The notes: generated by a model from the sequence alone, not told the origin. DNA of 64,000 nt from QKMZ01 sp012965515 (GCA_937879965.1 CALFMP010000010.1:1-64000); one strand, 5' to 3'. Positions 25,423 through 35,270 are shown, counted from the first letter of the stretch. Numbers and translations: made by a program.

Positions 25423-26184
25423 TTACTTGCCCTGGGTGCGGCCCTTGATGATGGAGCCGAGACCCTGAGCGCGCTTGGCGGCCTCGAAGTCGCGCTGAGC
25501 CTGCGGGCCCTGGGCGTCTTCGAGCTGAGCCTTGGCCTGCTCGAACTCCTCGTTCACCTTGTCGCCCTCGCGAGCGATCTTGGCGCCGGTGGAGTTCATG
25601 CCCTTGAAGCTGTCGACCACGTCGGCGGCGCCGCGCAGGGCGCTGGTCGCCTTGGCCTTGGCCTCGTGCGACTTGACGGTGAGCTGGAGCTCCTTGAGCT
25701 TGGCCTGGGCGTCGGCGACGGCCTGCTTGGTGACGGCGACGGTCTGCTCGATGGAAGCGACGGTCTGGGCCTGGATGTCACGCTCGCTGGTGGCAGCCTG
25801 CACGTTGGCGGCCTGCTGCTGCACCATGGCGTCGGCTTCCAGCTCGGCGTCGGTGATGTTCGCGTTCTTGTTCTTGGCCATGCTGATGGCCAGGTCGAGG
25901 TCGCCGTTGGCGGTCTCGAGAGCGCGGTTCTTGTCGGCGAGCTTGTTGCGCTCGTTGTTCAGGGTGCCGCGCAGGTCGGAAGCCTTGCGGGCGGCCTTGG
26001 AGACGATCTCCTCCTGCTCGGCGATCAGCGCGAGCTCGCGGTCGATCGGCGTGGTGAGCTTGTTGTTGCCCTTGCCGAGGAGGATCAGAACGTTGCGGCG
26101 GAACGCGGGGGAAACGACGCAACCGATGATGGTGCCGACGACAGCGGCGCCGAGAACGTACGCGATGAGAGCCCAAATGGTCAT
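25423..26184 (-). CDS. Membrane-anchored coiled-coil protein, tandem copy 1
   Basis: 253 aa: one N-terminal TM helix (MTIWALIAYVLGAAVVGTIIG), a basic turn (FRRNVLILLGKGNNKL), then about 200 residues of continuous helix with heptads rich in Ala/Gln/Lys/Glu, and a basic C-terminus ending GRTQGK. The shape resembles PspA/IM30-like coiled coils, but I cannot confirm homology. The start at 26184 follows AGGAGAT. The gene at 26400-27161 encodes a product differing by a single residue (Ile18 here, Val18 there). Composition is strongly GC-biased, as for a highly expressed gene. Confidence 0.85.
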   Translation of the reverse strand: MTIWALIAYVLGAAVVGTIIGCVVSPAFRRNVLILLGKGNNKLTTPIDRELALIAEQEEIVSKAARKASDLRGTLNNERNKLADKNRALETANGDLDLAISMAKNKNANITDAELEADAMVQQQAANVQAATSERDIQAQTVASIEQTVAVTKQAVADAQAKLKELQLTVKSHEAKAKATSALRGAADVVDSFKGMNSTGAKIAREGDKVNEEFEQAKAQLEDAQGPQAQRDFEAAKRAQGLGSIIKGRTQGK

Positions 26185-26230
26185 GGTCTTATCTCCTGGT
26201 GTGCAAGCTGTGCTTGCGGTTTTGAAGAAA

Positions 26231-26244
26231 GCCTCTTGCGAGGC
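26231..26244 (-). terminator. Short hairpin between the two coiled-coil gene copies
   Basis: GCCTC TTGC GAGGC stem followed on the minus strand by TTTCTTC. Together with a stem at 26318-26348 (GCAGAGCGG / CCGCTCTGC) it may end or attenuate transcripts of copy 2 before copy 1. Confidence 0.4.
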
Positions 26245-26399
26245 GGGTTTGAGAGCACCGCCCGGTCGGTGCTTCTCGGTCGAAACGGTAGTACCGGGAC
26301 TTACTCGAACGCAGAACGCAGAGCGGGGACTGACGTCCACCGCTCTGCGCCTGGATTTGACCTGCTTAGAACAGAGTCGAGTTCAGCTCGGTCGGAGCC

Positions 26400-27161
26400 T
26401 TACTTGCCCTGGGTGCGGCCCTTGATGATGGAGCCGAGACCCTGGGCGCGCTTGGCGGCCTCGAAGTCGCGCTGAGCCTGCGGGCCCTGGGCGTCTTCGA
26501 GCTGAGCCTTGGCCTGCTCGAACTCCTCGTTCACCTTGTCGCCCTCGCGAGCGATCTTGGCGCCGGTGGAGTTCATGCCCTTGAAGCTGTCGACCACGTC
26601 GGCGGCGCCGCGCAGGGCGCTGGTCGCCTTGGCCTTGGCCTCGTGCGACTTGACGGTGAGCTGGAGCTCCTTGAGCTTGGCCTGGGCGTCGGCGACGGCC
26701 TGCTTGGTGACGGCGACGGTCTGCTCGATGGAAGCGACGGTCTGGGCCTGGATGTCACGCTCGCTGGTGGCAGCCTGCACGTTGGCGGCCTGCTGCTGCA
26801 CCATGGCGTCGGCTTCCAGCTCGGCGTCGGTGATGTTCGCGTTCTTGTTCTTGGCCATGCTGATGGCCAGGTCGAGGTCGCCGTTGGCGGTCTCGAGAGC
26901 GCGGTTCTTGTCGGCGAGCTTGTTGCGCTCGTTGTTCAGGGTGCCGCGCAGGTCGGAAGCCTTGCGGGCGGCCTTGGAGACGATCTCCTCCTGCTCGGCG
27001 ATCAGCGCGAGCTCGCGGTCGATCGGCGTGGTGAGCTTGTTGTTGCCCTTGCCGAGGAGGATCAGAACGTTGCGGCGGAACGCGGGGGACACGACGCAAC
27101 CAATGACGGTGCCGACGACAGCGGCGCCGAGGACGTAAGCGATGAGAGCCCAAATGGTCAT
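26400..27161 (-). CDS. Membrane-anchored coiled-coil protein, tandem copy 2
   Basis: 253 aa, product the same as the copy at 25423-26184 except Val18 for Ile18. At DNA level the differences I see are one near the 3' end and about half a dozen in the last 100 bases at the 5' end; the central 600 bp appear unchanged. This is a recent duplication or ongoing gene conversion. Same N-terminal TM and long coiled coil. Flanking and upstream DNA differs between the copies, though both retain a strong AGGAG-type RBS. Confidence 0.85.
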   Translation of the reverse strand: MTIWALIAYVLGAAVVGTVIGCVVSPAFRRNVLILLGKGNNKLTTPIDRELALIAEQEEIVSKAARKASDLRGTLNNERNKLADKNRALETANGDLDLAISMAKNKNANITDAELEADAMVQQQAANVQAATSERDIQAQTVASIEQTVAVTKQAVADAQAKLKELQLTVKSHEAKAKATSALRGAADVVDSFKGMNSTGAKIAREGDKVNEEFEQAKAQLEDAQGPQAQRDFEAAKRAQGLGSIIKGRTQGK

Positions 27162-27431
27162 GGTACTTTCTCCTGTTTGAGTCGCACTGCGACTCGTTTG
27201 TTCGCCCGAGATTGGGCACTGACACGTTTCGGAAAGACGCCCCGAGCCGGCCGGCTGCAACATGCAGTCCGTGTCACCGGTCGGGGCGCTGCCTTACTGA
27301 AGGCATCAGGTGCGATTGCAGCCGCATCCTGAGATGACCGTAGCGTTTTTCGAAGGAGCTAATGCTTTCGCACTAGCTGCCGAACAAAAGCGCTCAGGTC
27401 GGAGACATCTAGAGCCGCTAGCGGCCGTCGA

Positions 27432-30400
27432 TCAATCGAAGCCGTTGTTGCTCGTCGTGGTCGACGAGCTGTTGTCGAAGCCCGAGCTGATGGTGGTGCT
27501 GCTGCTGCTGTTGAAGCTGTCGTTGCTGCGACGGGAGGCTTCGGCAGCGGCATCCGCCTGGCGTTGACGTTCGGCGGCGGCATCGTCCAACTGCTTCTGG
27601 TAAGCAACCGCGACGCCAATCGCCGTGGCCACTTCCTGAGCAGCGGTCTCTTCGGCTTTCTCAGCCGAGTTGTAGGCTTCACCAGCCTTGCTCTTCGCCT
27701 TCTCGTAGTCCTGGTTGTTGAACAAGGACTCCGCGGCAGTCAGCAGAGCAGCAGCCGACGACGTGTTGGCGCGGACGTTCTCACCGAACGTCTTGCTCGA
27801 GCCACCGATCGTCTTCGACTTCTTGAACGAGGCGCGCTTGACGCCGTCGATCTTCTGCTGAGCCTGCTCGATGGCAGCCTTCGCTTCCGTGCCGGCCTTC
27901 TTGTCGGCAGCCGACAGTTCGCGAGCCTTCTTGCAGAGGTCCTTGCCGGCTTCCGTACGTGCGGCGATGGCGTTCCAGTCAGCCTTGGCGACAGCGACGT
28001 CACGACGCGCATTGGAGAGCGCGGTGCGACCTTCGCCGAGCTTGCTGGTGGTAGCCTGACGCACGTAATCGTGCCGGCACTCGTTCGCCGCAGTGTTGAC
28101 CGCGGTTTCGAGTTCGCCGATTGCCTTGACCGCGTTGTCGTACGCGCGCTTCTCTTCGTCGATCTTGGAATCGACGCTCTTCAGCGTAGCGAGCAACTCG
28201 TCGGCAGCTTTCGCCGCCGCCGGCCAATCCGTGATGTCCAGGGCGACATCCGTCTGCTGACGCGTCAGCACAGGCTGAGCGTTGGCAAACGTGCCGTCGG
28301 TTTTCGCGGACGTGGTAAACGCGTGGTCCTTGAGCTTGCGCACGAGGGCGCCAGCCAGGTCGGCAGCCGCCTCGACCGTGGTCTTGGCGTGGTCGCGCAG
28401 ACGCTTCAGCTCGGCGAGCTTGGCGTGCACTTCCGTGATGCCGTCACGCGAATGCTGGATGTCGCTGCCGATGCCTTCGAGCAGAGCCCGACCGGCGAGG
28501 TAGCGCTGTTCCAGGAACGCGGTCTTGATCTTCGCCAGTTCGCCGTCGGTCTTGTCGCGGACCGTCTTGGCGGTGACGAGCTTGCCCGGCTGACCTTCGA
28601 AGTTCTTCTTCAAGAACCCGGCGTTCAGCTCGGCGACGGCGGCATCGCCACCATCGATTTCGGTCTTCAGTTTGCTCAGCGCGGTGCGAATGCCCGGCAC
28701 ACCCTTCTGGATGAAGGCAGCCGCCGCCACGATGGCATCGACGAGGTTCGACGCTTCCTTGACCTTGCCTTCGCTGCTCGCCTTCGCCTTGTCGGCTTCG
28801 TCGAGCTTGCCGGCCAGGACGAGTTCCTGCGCCTTGGCGAGGAGGTCGCGCGCATCAGCGATCTGCTTGTCGGGGTTGCCGTCCGCTTCCGCGAGCAGCA
28901 GCTTGACCGGCAAGCCTTCCGGCGCCTTGAAGCTGGCTTCCGGATAGGTGTAGTCCGCAGCCTTGCCGCGGGTGTCTGCCACCTTCTTCACTGCCGCTTC
29001 GATCTGACCGGCGGTCGTCGCCAGCGACTGCTTCAGAGCGATCGCCCGGTTGAGCGCCGCCTTCACAGCCGTGACGCCGTCCTCGACAGCCTGCGAGTCA
29101 TCGCTGGCTTCGAGCGGGTCGCTGTCCATGATCGCCAGGAACGCGTCGCGAGCCTTGATGAGCTCGTCGTAGCCTTCCTGATACGGGTCGAACGCCAGCT
29201 CGTTCTGGCTGAGCTGCGGCTTGAGCGCTTCCACTTCACCCATCAGGCGCTCGATGTCCGCCTTGTTCTCGCGGACTTTCTCGAACGACTGCTTGAGGTT
29301 CTTCAGCAGCGCCTGGAGCTGGGTGTTGATCGTCTCCATCTCCGCCATCAGGTCGGAGATCTTGTCGTAGGTCTTGACGACCACGGCAGTACCGAACAGC
29401 GAGCGCTGCTCGTCGGAGAGGCGTGCGCCCTGGACGGTGATCTTGTCGACCGTGTAGGCCTTGATGACAGCGTTGTAGCCGCCCCAGCCGAACGGGTTCT
29501 TCTGCCCGGCGAAATCAGCTTCCGCCTTGTCCAGGCGTGCCGACAGCTCGAGCTTGCCTTCGGTGATCTGCGAGTAGAGGGTCATCGCCTGGCGAACAGA
29601 AGCCAGAGAGCGGTTCTTCAACCGACCCTCCCAGCCCATGGTCTGGTCCAGGAAGCGCAGACCCTTGTCCTGCAGGTCCGTGTAGTTCTGACCCAAGGTG
29701 TTCGCGTCGGTGCGAGCGGCCTTGAGCAGAGCCTCAGCGGTAGCACGCCGGCGGCGGGAGATGACGAAGAGCGTGATCAGCGTGACGATGATGACCAGCG
29801 GCGGGCCGCCATAGGTCACCCCGGTCAGAATCGCTTCGTTGCGAGCCGCTGCTTGCTCGGCCGCGATGCGGTCGGCTTCGGCTTGGGCGCGCTGGCGTTC
29901 CTGCTCGGCAATGCGGTCGCGCTCGGCTTGCTGGGCGCGAGCTGCGTCGTCGGCGATCTTGCGATCGATGGACGCATTGATGCTGTTGGCGATGTTGCGG
30001 AAGTAACCGCGCACGTCACCGTTGCCCAGCAGATGCTTGTTGTTGTCCATGTAGCTCTGGAGCGCAGCGTTGGAGACGCCGAGCGACACAGCACGTGGAC
30101 CGAGGTTGCCGCTGCGTGCCGTCTTGGTCAGGTTGCTGCCAGGCAGCCCGTAGACCGTGACGAGCACGTAGTTGTCCGAGTTGAAGCCGTTGGAGCCCTG
30201 GAATCGACGCAGCACGCCGTCGGTCATCTGGCGACCGAAGACGGAGTTGTCGATGTTCTCAGAGCCACGCTCGGCTATGACGAAGATGAAGCGCAGGCCG
30301 TGCTTACGACCAGCCTGCTGCAATTCCTGCTCCAGTCCGCTCACGTTCACTGCCGCCGGTCCACTGCTGAGCAGCGGGTCGACATAGACGCTCTGGCTGC

Positions 30401-30506
30401 CGGGTTGCGGCTGCCAGGTGTCGGCGGCGAAGGCTTGCGTGCTGAGAGACAGTGCTGCTACCAAGAGCATCGGTAGCATCAGAATTCTGCCAAACAGTTT
30501 GTGCAT
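27432..30506 (-). CDS. TPM-domain membrane protein with giant coiled-coil tail
   Basis: 1024 aa. Signal peptide (LMLPMLLVAALSLSTQAFA), then a TPM-like domain (about 30-190; FIFVIAERGSENIDNSVFG, NYVLVTVYG) as in YgcG-type proteins. A charged helix rich in Gln/Arg/Glu follows, then a TM helix (about 222-243, GPPLVIIVTLITLFVISRRRR). The last 750 residues are soluble, mostly helical coiled coil, and end in a low-complexity Ser/Thr/Asn tail (SSSTTISSGFDNSSS). TPM domains act in envelope repair in some bacteria; here the very long cytoplasmic coiled coil is unusual. The start at 30506 gives a normal signal peptide; the frame is open to 30701. It precedes nothing on the same strand within 270 bp except the coiled-coil pair, which may share its function. 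Confidence 0.83.
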   Translation of the reverse strand: MHKLFGRILMLPMLLVAALSLSTQAFAADTWQPQPGSQSVYVDPLLSSGPAAVNVSGLEQELQQAGRKHGLRFIFVIAERGSENIDNSVFGRQMTDGVLRRFQGSNGFNSDNYVLVTVYGLPGSNLTKTARSGNLGPRAVSLGVSNAALQSYMDNNKHLLGNGDVRGYFRNIANSINASIDRKIADDAARAQQAERDRIAEQERQRAQAEADRIAAEQAAARNEAILTGVTYGGPPLVIIVTLITLFVISRRRRATAEALLKAARTDANTLGQNYTDLQDKGLRFLDQTMGWEGRLKNRSLASVRQAMTLYSQITEGKLELSARLDKAEADFAGQKNPFGWGGYNAVIKAYTVDKITVQGARLSDEQRSLFGTAVVVKTYDKISDLMAEMETINTQLQALLKNLKQSFEKVRENKADIERLMGEVEALKPQLSQNELAFDPYQEGYDELIKARDAFLAIMDSDPLEASDDSQAVEDGVTAVKAALNRAIALKQSLATTAGQIEAAVKKVADTRGKAADYTYPEASFKAPEGLPVKLLLAEADGNPDKQIADARDLLAKAQELVLAGKLDEADKAKASSEGKVKEASNLVDAIVAAAAFIQKGVPGIRTALSKLKTEIDGGDAAVAELNAGFLKKNFEGQPGKLVTAKTVRDKTDGELAKIKTAFLEQRYLAGRALLEGIGSDIQHSRDGITEVHAKLAELKRLRDHAKTTVEAAADLAGALVRKLKDHAFTTSAKTDGTFANAQPVLTRQQTDVALDITDWPAAAKAADELLATLKSVDSKIDEEKRAYDNAVKAIGELETAVNTAANECRHDYVRQATTSKLGEGRTALSNARRDVAVAKADWNAIAARTEAGKDLCKKARELSAADKKAGTEAKAAIEQAQQKIDGVKRASFKKSKTIGGSSKTFGENVRANTSSAAALLTAAESLFNNQDYEKAKSKAGEAYNSAEKAEETAAQEVATAIGVAVAYQKQLDDAAAERQRQADAAAEASRRSNDSFNSSSSTTISSGFDNSSSTTTSNNGFD

Positions 30507-31440
30507 GGTTCTTAGTCTCCAGTCTGGTTTGATCGGAGTTGACTCGCCCGCGCAGATGCGAAAGGCATTGGGTTGCCTGTCGAGTACGCGCGGGTAGGAG
30601 GATCTGGAGAGCTTGCACACGTGAATGCAGCTAGCGACTACTCGCCAACCGCTCCACCTGCGCTCGCATCTCCTAGGGTGACTTGATGCCCTTTTGGACA
30701 CGCCCGCTTCGAATGCGAACGAGTGAAAACCGCGCAGCGGCTCTCACTCGAAGGCATTGAAATTTTTAGGGCTTAGACGATAGGTGCTGGTGTGTCTCGG
30801 AAGTAGAAGGGCAAAACGAAGTATGCCTGCACGCTACCAGAGGCGGGTGCATTTAAAGAAATCCGTGCACGGAAGAATTAGTACTGTGTCGCGCACGCGT
30901 GTTTGCTCATTAGAGAAAACTCCTAATCCTCATAAGCGCGGCGACCCGCCCCTTTGCAACCCTGCGGCAATCAATTTTGGGGTGCTCTGGTGCGGTTTCG
31001 GACCACGTTTCTTGAGGACCTCTAATGTGAGCCTGTCTAGTGTTGCTAGCATAGGAGGTCGTTACACTCGTTACTTCGCCCGTGCTCGATTTCGCCCGTC
31101 TCATATTACGCCTGACATGTAGATACTTTCTCGCTCGTCTTACGCGCGTCTTATGTTTGGAGGTGAACCTCGCATACTCGCGCGCGCGCGCGAAAGCTAG
31201 TAAAACCTCAGAATTTAGAGACATACTTCGGGGAGCTATAAATTCATGTGCTGGTTTTTAGCGTGCAAAGTTACGCGAGCCTGCGGACCTGCGAGCGCAT
31301 GTGCGGAGCTTCTCAGGTGCGTGCTTGAAAGTTTTTGCCAGAAGTTCGATTTCATGAAACCGCGCGCGCTCCTGCTGTGATAGCTAACACTAGGCCAATG
31401 CCCGATCTAGCGAAAGCGATGTTTGTGAGTTGCTTAACTT
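30507..31440. other. Long gene-free region upstream of the TPM gene
   Basis: About 930 bp. Short plus-strand frames (for example 30784-31122) have no RBS or domain and look spurious. A (CG)n-type tract CGCGCGCGCGCGCG occurs near 31177-31192. The region must hold the promoter and long leader of the TPM gene; I see no clear RNA family. Confidence 0.5.
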
Positions 31441-33513
31441 TTAGCCGCTCTGCCGGACTTTCCATCTTTGCCAGCGCATCAGTTCTGCCACCGATGCGGA
31501 AAAAGCAAAACAGCCTCGCGGCGTGTGTGGTTTGTCACCATCGATAATTTCGTTCACGCTGCCCAACGCGCCTTCGTTTTCCAGATTTTGAAAGAGCGGC
31601 TGCAAAAGACTTTCTACTTTTGCGAGCGTGGCCATCGTATTGCCGTAAACATTCACATAAGCCTCCAGATAGAAGCCGAGTAAGTATGGCCAGGCTGTTC
31701 CCTGGTAATAGCTCAAGTCTCGATGGTATTGATCCGCGTGCGCTAGCCCGCAACCGTAGCGTCCTTGATAGCTTTCGTCAGCTTGCGCTAGCGTTCTCAC
31801 ACCGGTTGGTGTGAGAAGAAACGCGTCGACGGCGGTAAGTACAGCCCGTTCTTGTTCCTTCTCCAGCGCCCTGAAGGGCATGGCGACAGCGAAAAGTTGG
31901 TTTGGTCTCAGTGTGTCGTCGTTGTTTTTGTCGCCTTTGCCGCGTCCGTCGATCACGTCGTACAGGTAGGCGCTATCAGCGTTCCAAAATCTTTGCATGG
32001 ACTTGTGTGCCTGGTCTCGCAAACGTTCCATCTGAGTCAATATGGCGCTGGTCATGCCTTCCTGCCCTGCGAAGTTCACACAGACAGAAAGAAAGTTGAG
32101 CCAGAGCGCTTGAATCTCAACAGGTTTGCCGGCTCGCTCAGTAATCGGAAAGTCCGCAACTTTACTGTCCATCCAGGTAAGCGCCTGATCGCGCCGGTGA
32201 CAGAGCAAAAGCCCGTCTTTAGGGTCAACTCTGATACCGTCATTGGTGCCACGGATGAAGTGATTGGCCGCTTCTTCCAAAAGTGGCAACTGGCTCTTCA
32301 AAATCTCTCGGTCTTTTGATGCTGTGACGTAGTGGTGCAGAGCCCATGCCCACCACAAAGTTACGTCGACAGCCGTATATTCCGGTTCTCCCGAACTTTC
32401 CAAGGAACGCAGCGGTAAGAGCCCGTCTTTCATGCGTGCCGATTGGCTGAGCAGGATTTTCTTGCCTTCTTCGAAGCGATATGTAGAAAGCGTCAGGCCT
32501 GGCAACGAGATAAGGCTCCATCGACCAAAGTCGGCGAACCATGGATAACCTGCCAAAACCGTCAACTTATCACCGTCCGCTTTATCTTTGACGATGAACT
32601 GATCGCAAGCGACCGTAAGGAGGCTATTTTGCACGGTTTTTGGGAGAGCTGAACGTTCAAGCAAACTGCGCTGGCGTTTCAAATTCAATGCCAGGGGCTC
32701 GTTTATGTCGCCAATCTCCGCCGGGCGATCGAGCGAGGCCGCCATCATCAGCGGCTTATCCGCGCTCAAGTCGGCGGTGAGAGTTCCTACAAGCAGCAGG
32801 TCTTCTGAATCTTTTTCGCCCCTTGCCGTTTCCTCATGCCAAACGAAATCCCACCACCACTGTCTTTGCGGTTCATAATCACCATGCGTCCATGAGAGGC
32901 ACAGGCGCCTGTCGGCCTCGTTTATGCGAACAACGGAGCCTTTGGGCGAAACAAATTGAGGATAGTGAAACTCAGAGGAGCCGTGCACCTGGCTGTGAAA
33001 TGAACGAAAAGCCGCTAGCACGCGGATCTTGATTTGAACATTCGGTCGGTCGGACGGATGTCCTGGGACAAAATGGTAGCTTGCGTAAAGTTCGTTGGTG
33101 CCCCATTTGAGTGTCAGCTGTTTGACCAAGTAATGATTGCCGATGTTGTAAACCCAGGTTGGCGTCGGCAAAGTGGTAAAAGACTCCACTAGCTTGTAAC
33201 CGCTTGGCGATACCACCCCTGATGCCCATTCATTGGTTGTCAGTTCATATTCTTGTCCGTCGACGGTGACAATTTCATCAAGCTTGCTCAATATCACGTG
33301 GCGGTCGCGCGGCGGGTTCAAAGCGGAGACGAGGAGCCCGTGATATCGCCTGCGGTTGGCGCCGGAAATGGTGCTGGACGAGTACCCGCCCAGCCCGTTT
33401 ACGACCAGCCATTCTCTGTGATCGACGGAACCCGCAGCAGGATACCAGACCGGCACTTCGTAGGTGAGGTCGGGATGTTTTTGTTTTAGCCAGCTGATCA
33501 AACCAAACGTCAT
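31441..33513 (-). CDS. Glycogen debranching enzyme-like glucosidase (GH133 type) with altered active site
   Basis: 690 aa, bacterial amylo-alpha-1,6-glucosidase layout. N-terminal GDE domain: REWLVVNGLGGYSSSTISGANRRRYHGLLV. C-terminal (alpha/alpha)6 barrel with GYPWFADFGRWSLISLPGLTL and GSVNEIIDGDKPHTPRGC. In family members I know, the first barrel motif reads WGRD; here it is FGRW, with Trp332 in place of the Asp. The presumed catalytic Glu655 is kept. The later QAWS of the family is FSAS here. Either the enzyme is inactive, or it uses another acid, or it binds rather than cuts glycogen. Start at 33513; gap of about 200 bp to the divergent metallopeptidase-like gene. Confidence 0.85.
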   Translation of the reverse strand: MTFGLISWLKQKHPDLTYEVPVWYPAAGSVDHREWLVVNGLGGYSSSTISGANRRRYHGLLVSALNPPRDRHVILSKLDEIVTVDGQEYELTTNEWASGVVSPSGYKLVESFTTLPTPTWVYNIGNHYLVKQLTLKWGTNELYASYHFVPGHPSDRPNVQIKIRVLAAFRSFHSQVHGSSEFHYPQFVSPKGSVVRINEADRRLCLSWTHGDYEPQRQWWWDFVWHEETARGEKDSEDLLLVGTLTADLSADKPLMMAASLDRPAEIGDINEPLALNLKRQRSLLERSALPKTVQNSLLTVACDQFIVKDKADGDKLTVLAGYPWFADFGRWSLISLPGLTLSTYRFEEGKKILLSQSARMKDGLLPLRSLESSGEPEYTAVDVTLWWAWALHHYVTASKDREILKSQLPLLEEAANHFIRGTNDGIRVDPKDGLLLCHRRDQALTWMDSKVADFPITERAGKPVEIQALWLNFLSVCVNFAGQEGMTSAILTQMERLRDQAHKSMQRFWNADSAYLYDVIDGRGKGDKNNDDTLRPNQLFAVAMPFRALEKEQERAVLTAVDAFLLTPTGVRTLAQADESYQGRYGCGLAHADQYHRDLSYYQGTAWPYLLGFYLEAYVNVYGNTMATLAKVESLLQPLFQNLENEGALGSVNEIIDGDKPHTPRGCFAFSASVAELMRWQRWKVRQSG

Positions 33514-33713
33514 TAGCCCGATCTTAGCTTCTTGCCATGGCGTTTGGCATCCGTTTTCCGTGAAAAATTGCCTTCAAATTTCTTGCTGCCATGTCTTTCT
33601 GCGTCTCTGGTTTTTTACCCGTTTCTTGTGTCCGAAAATGACCGTTTGGGTATACATCCAGAAGGGCAGCCCCATTTGATTCGACGTTCTGATTTTCGTG
33701 CCGAGGAAAGTCA

Positions 33714-35207
33714 TTGCCTCCCCCAGAAAAACCGCAGAATAATGACGGGTTACCAGTAACCCAACCGCTTAAGCCCTGGCAGCAAGGCTATCGGTTTGAC
33801 TTGAACGGAAAGGACGGCACAATACTCACGGGTGACGGGAGCGGAACAAAAACCGACGGTGCCCCCGGAATTCTCAACCAGGCTGCGACAGCCGAAGCTC
33901 ATTTACCAAAAGCGACCATCGAAGACAAACCGCCGGTTGAAACTCAATCAGCCGATGCTCTGAACAACAGTTTTATCGATCCTACTTTGCGTGCATTTAC
34001 TGCGCGTTTCGCTTTTCTTGCCGCTACGGACACATTGACCGCAGACAACAGGTCAATTACACAGACCTTGAAGAAAGCCGGACCGATGGGCGAACAGCTC
34101 CTTTCGCAAATGTCGGAGATGGAAAAACTCGGCTGGAAAATGCAGCCGATCGGCTTCAATGACCGCTATTTGCAGCTGGAAAAGCCCAATTTGCTTTCGC
34201 GGATGAGCAAGATGCTGACCTTGTCCGGCTATCACTATGACACTTTCAAGGGTGAAAACCTCCGGGCAATCGGCTACAACAACGTCAGCAATGGGCTAGG
34301 CAGCGTGATGGGCTCGAGCTATGGCACCGGAAACACTGTGAAGCATGTTACTTCAATTGTGGCGCATGAAATCGGGCACCACGACAAGACTCTGGCCGAC
34401 TTCAAAGACTTGTCGAAACTGACGACCGGCGAACAGCAGACCCTTGCAAAACGTTTGCTGGCAACGGAAACGCGCGCCATCCTCACTCAGTTGCATGTGG
34501 CGGAAAAAGTAGGCGATTTTCACCTTTCCAACGACGCACTCAGAGCGGCGCTTATGAAGCGTGATCTCGGCGGTTTCATTCATGATGCCTGGGGCAAGTC
34601 GAGTTCCACCTATAGTTCATTCGGCTCTATAAACCGGGACTACGCTAAGACTTTCGTCAATGATTTCATCGACGATTTGTCGACCAAGACGCAGGCGAAG
34701 TTCAACAATCCGCTTGTCGATTTGAAAACCGGCAAGGTCGGCTTGTTCGATATAACCGAAGGAGCCGGAAACAGATTTGGAAACATCCCCGGCGACGATG
34801 ATTTGTTCAAACGCATGCACACACCGATTGCGGAAGCATCTCCGGCACCCGGTCGATTTGCCGCATTCATGGAAACGAGAACCGGTCGTGCCCTGGGATA
34901 TGGTATGAGAGGCGCAGCCGCTCTTGGTTTGGTTGCCACCGCTGCCGATTTGGGAGGCGCTTACGGGGAGAGCGTTTCCAAAGGCAATGCTAGATTGGCT
35001 CGTGTCGGCGTTGACTGGGCTGGCTTTGAAGCCGGGACATTAGTAGGCACTCGCCTGGCAACAGCTTTGACGGTTGCTTCAAAAGTGAAACTACCTGTGG
35101 TGGCAGTTCCTCTGGCGGCAATCTCGTTCGGCATCGGCGGTTCTTACCTCGCTGATAAAACCATTGGCGAAGGCATAGAAAACTACGTCGGGCGCAAGTT
35201 TCCATAG
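33714..35207 (+). CDS. HEIGHH putative zinc metallopeptidase with hydrophobic C-terminus
   Basis: 497 aa, TTG start after GAGGAAAG. No signal peptide. A Pro/Gly-rich N-terminus leads into a helical domain holding SIVAHEIGHHDKTLADF (about residue 220), a HExxH zinc site, with E-rich TGEQQTLAKRLLATETRA downstream that could give the third ligand. From about 385 onward come Gly/Ala-rich hydrophobic segments (RGAAALGLVATAADLGGAYG; VPLAAISFGIGGSYLAD). The combination suggests a secreted or membrane-inserting effector or toxin, but no partner immunity gene is evident. No family name can be given. Confidence 0.75.
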   Translation: MPPPEKPQNNDGLPVTQPLKPWQQGYRFDLNGKDGTILTGDGSGTKTDGAPGILNQAATAEAHLPKATIEDKPPVETQSADALNNSFIDPTLRAFTARFAFLAATDTLTADNRSITQTLKKAGPMGEQLLSQMSEMEKLGWKMQPIGFNDRYLQLEKPNLLSRMSKMLTLSGYHYDTFKGENLRAIGYNNVSNGLGSVMGSSYGTGNTVKHVTSIVAHEIGHHDKTLADFKDLSKLTTGEQQTLAKRLLATETRAILTQLHVAEKVGDFHLSNDALRAALMKRDLGGFIHDAWGKSSSTYSSFGSINRDYAKTFVNDFIDDLSTKTQAKFNNPLVDLKTGKVGLFDITEGAGNRFGNIPGDDDLFKRMHTPIAEASPAPGRFAAFMETRTGRALGYGMRGAAALGLVATAADLGGAYGESVSKGNARLARVGVDWAGFEAGTLVGTRLATALTVASKVKLPVVAVPLAAISFGIGGSYLADKTIGEGIENYVGRKFP

Positions 35208-35270
35208 CTGCTGACAGATCTGCGAGGTTATAGAGGTCCGCAGTTCGAGGTGCACGAAACGTGCGACTGT

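Noticed and set aside
27564..30476. 970-codon plus-strand frame opposite the TPM gene
   Set aside because: Mirror of GC-skewed codons of the TPM gene; composition and lack of motifs show it is not a gene.
30784..31122. 112-codon plus-strand frame in the gap upstream of the TPM gene
   Set aside because: No RBS, no hydrophobic or domain pattern, amino-acid use looks random.
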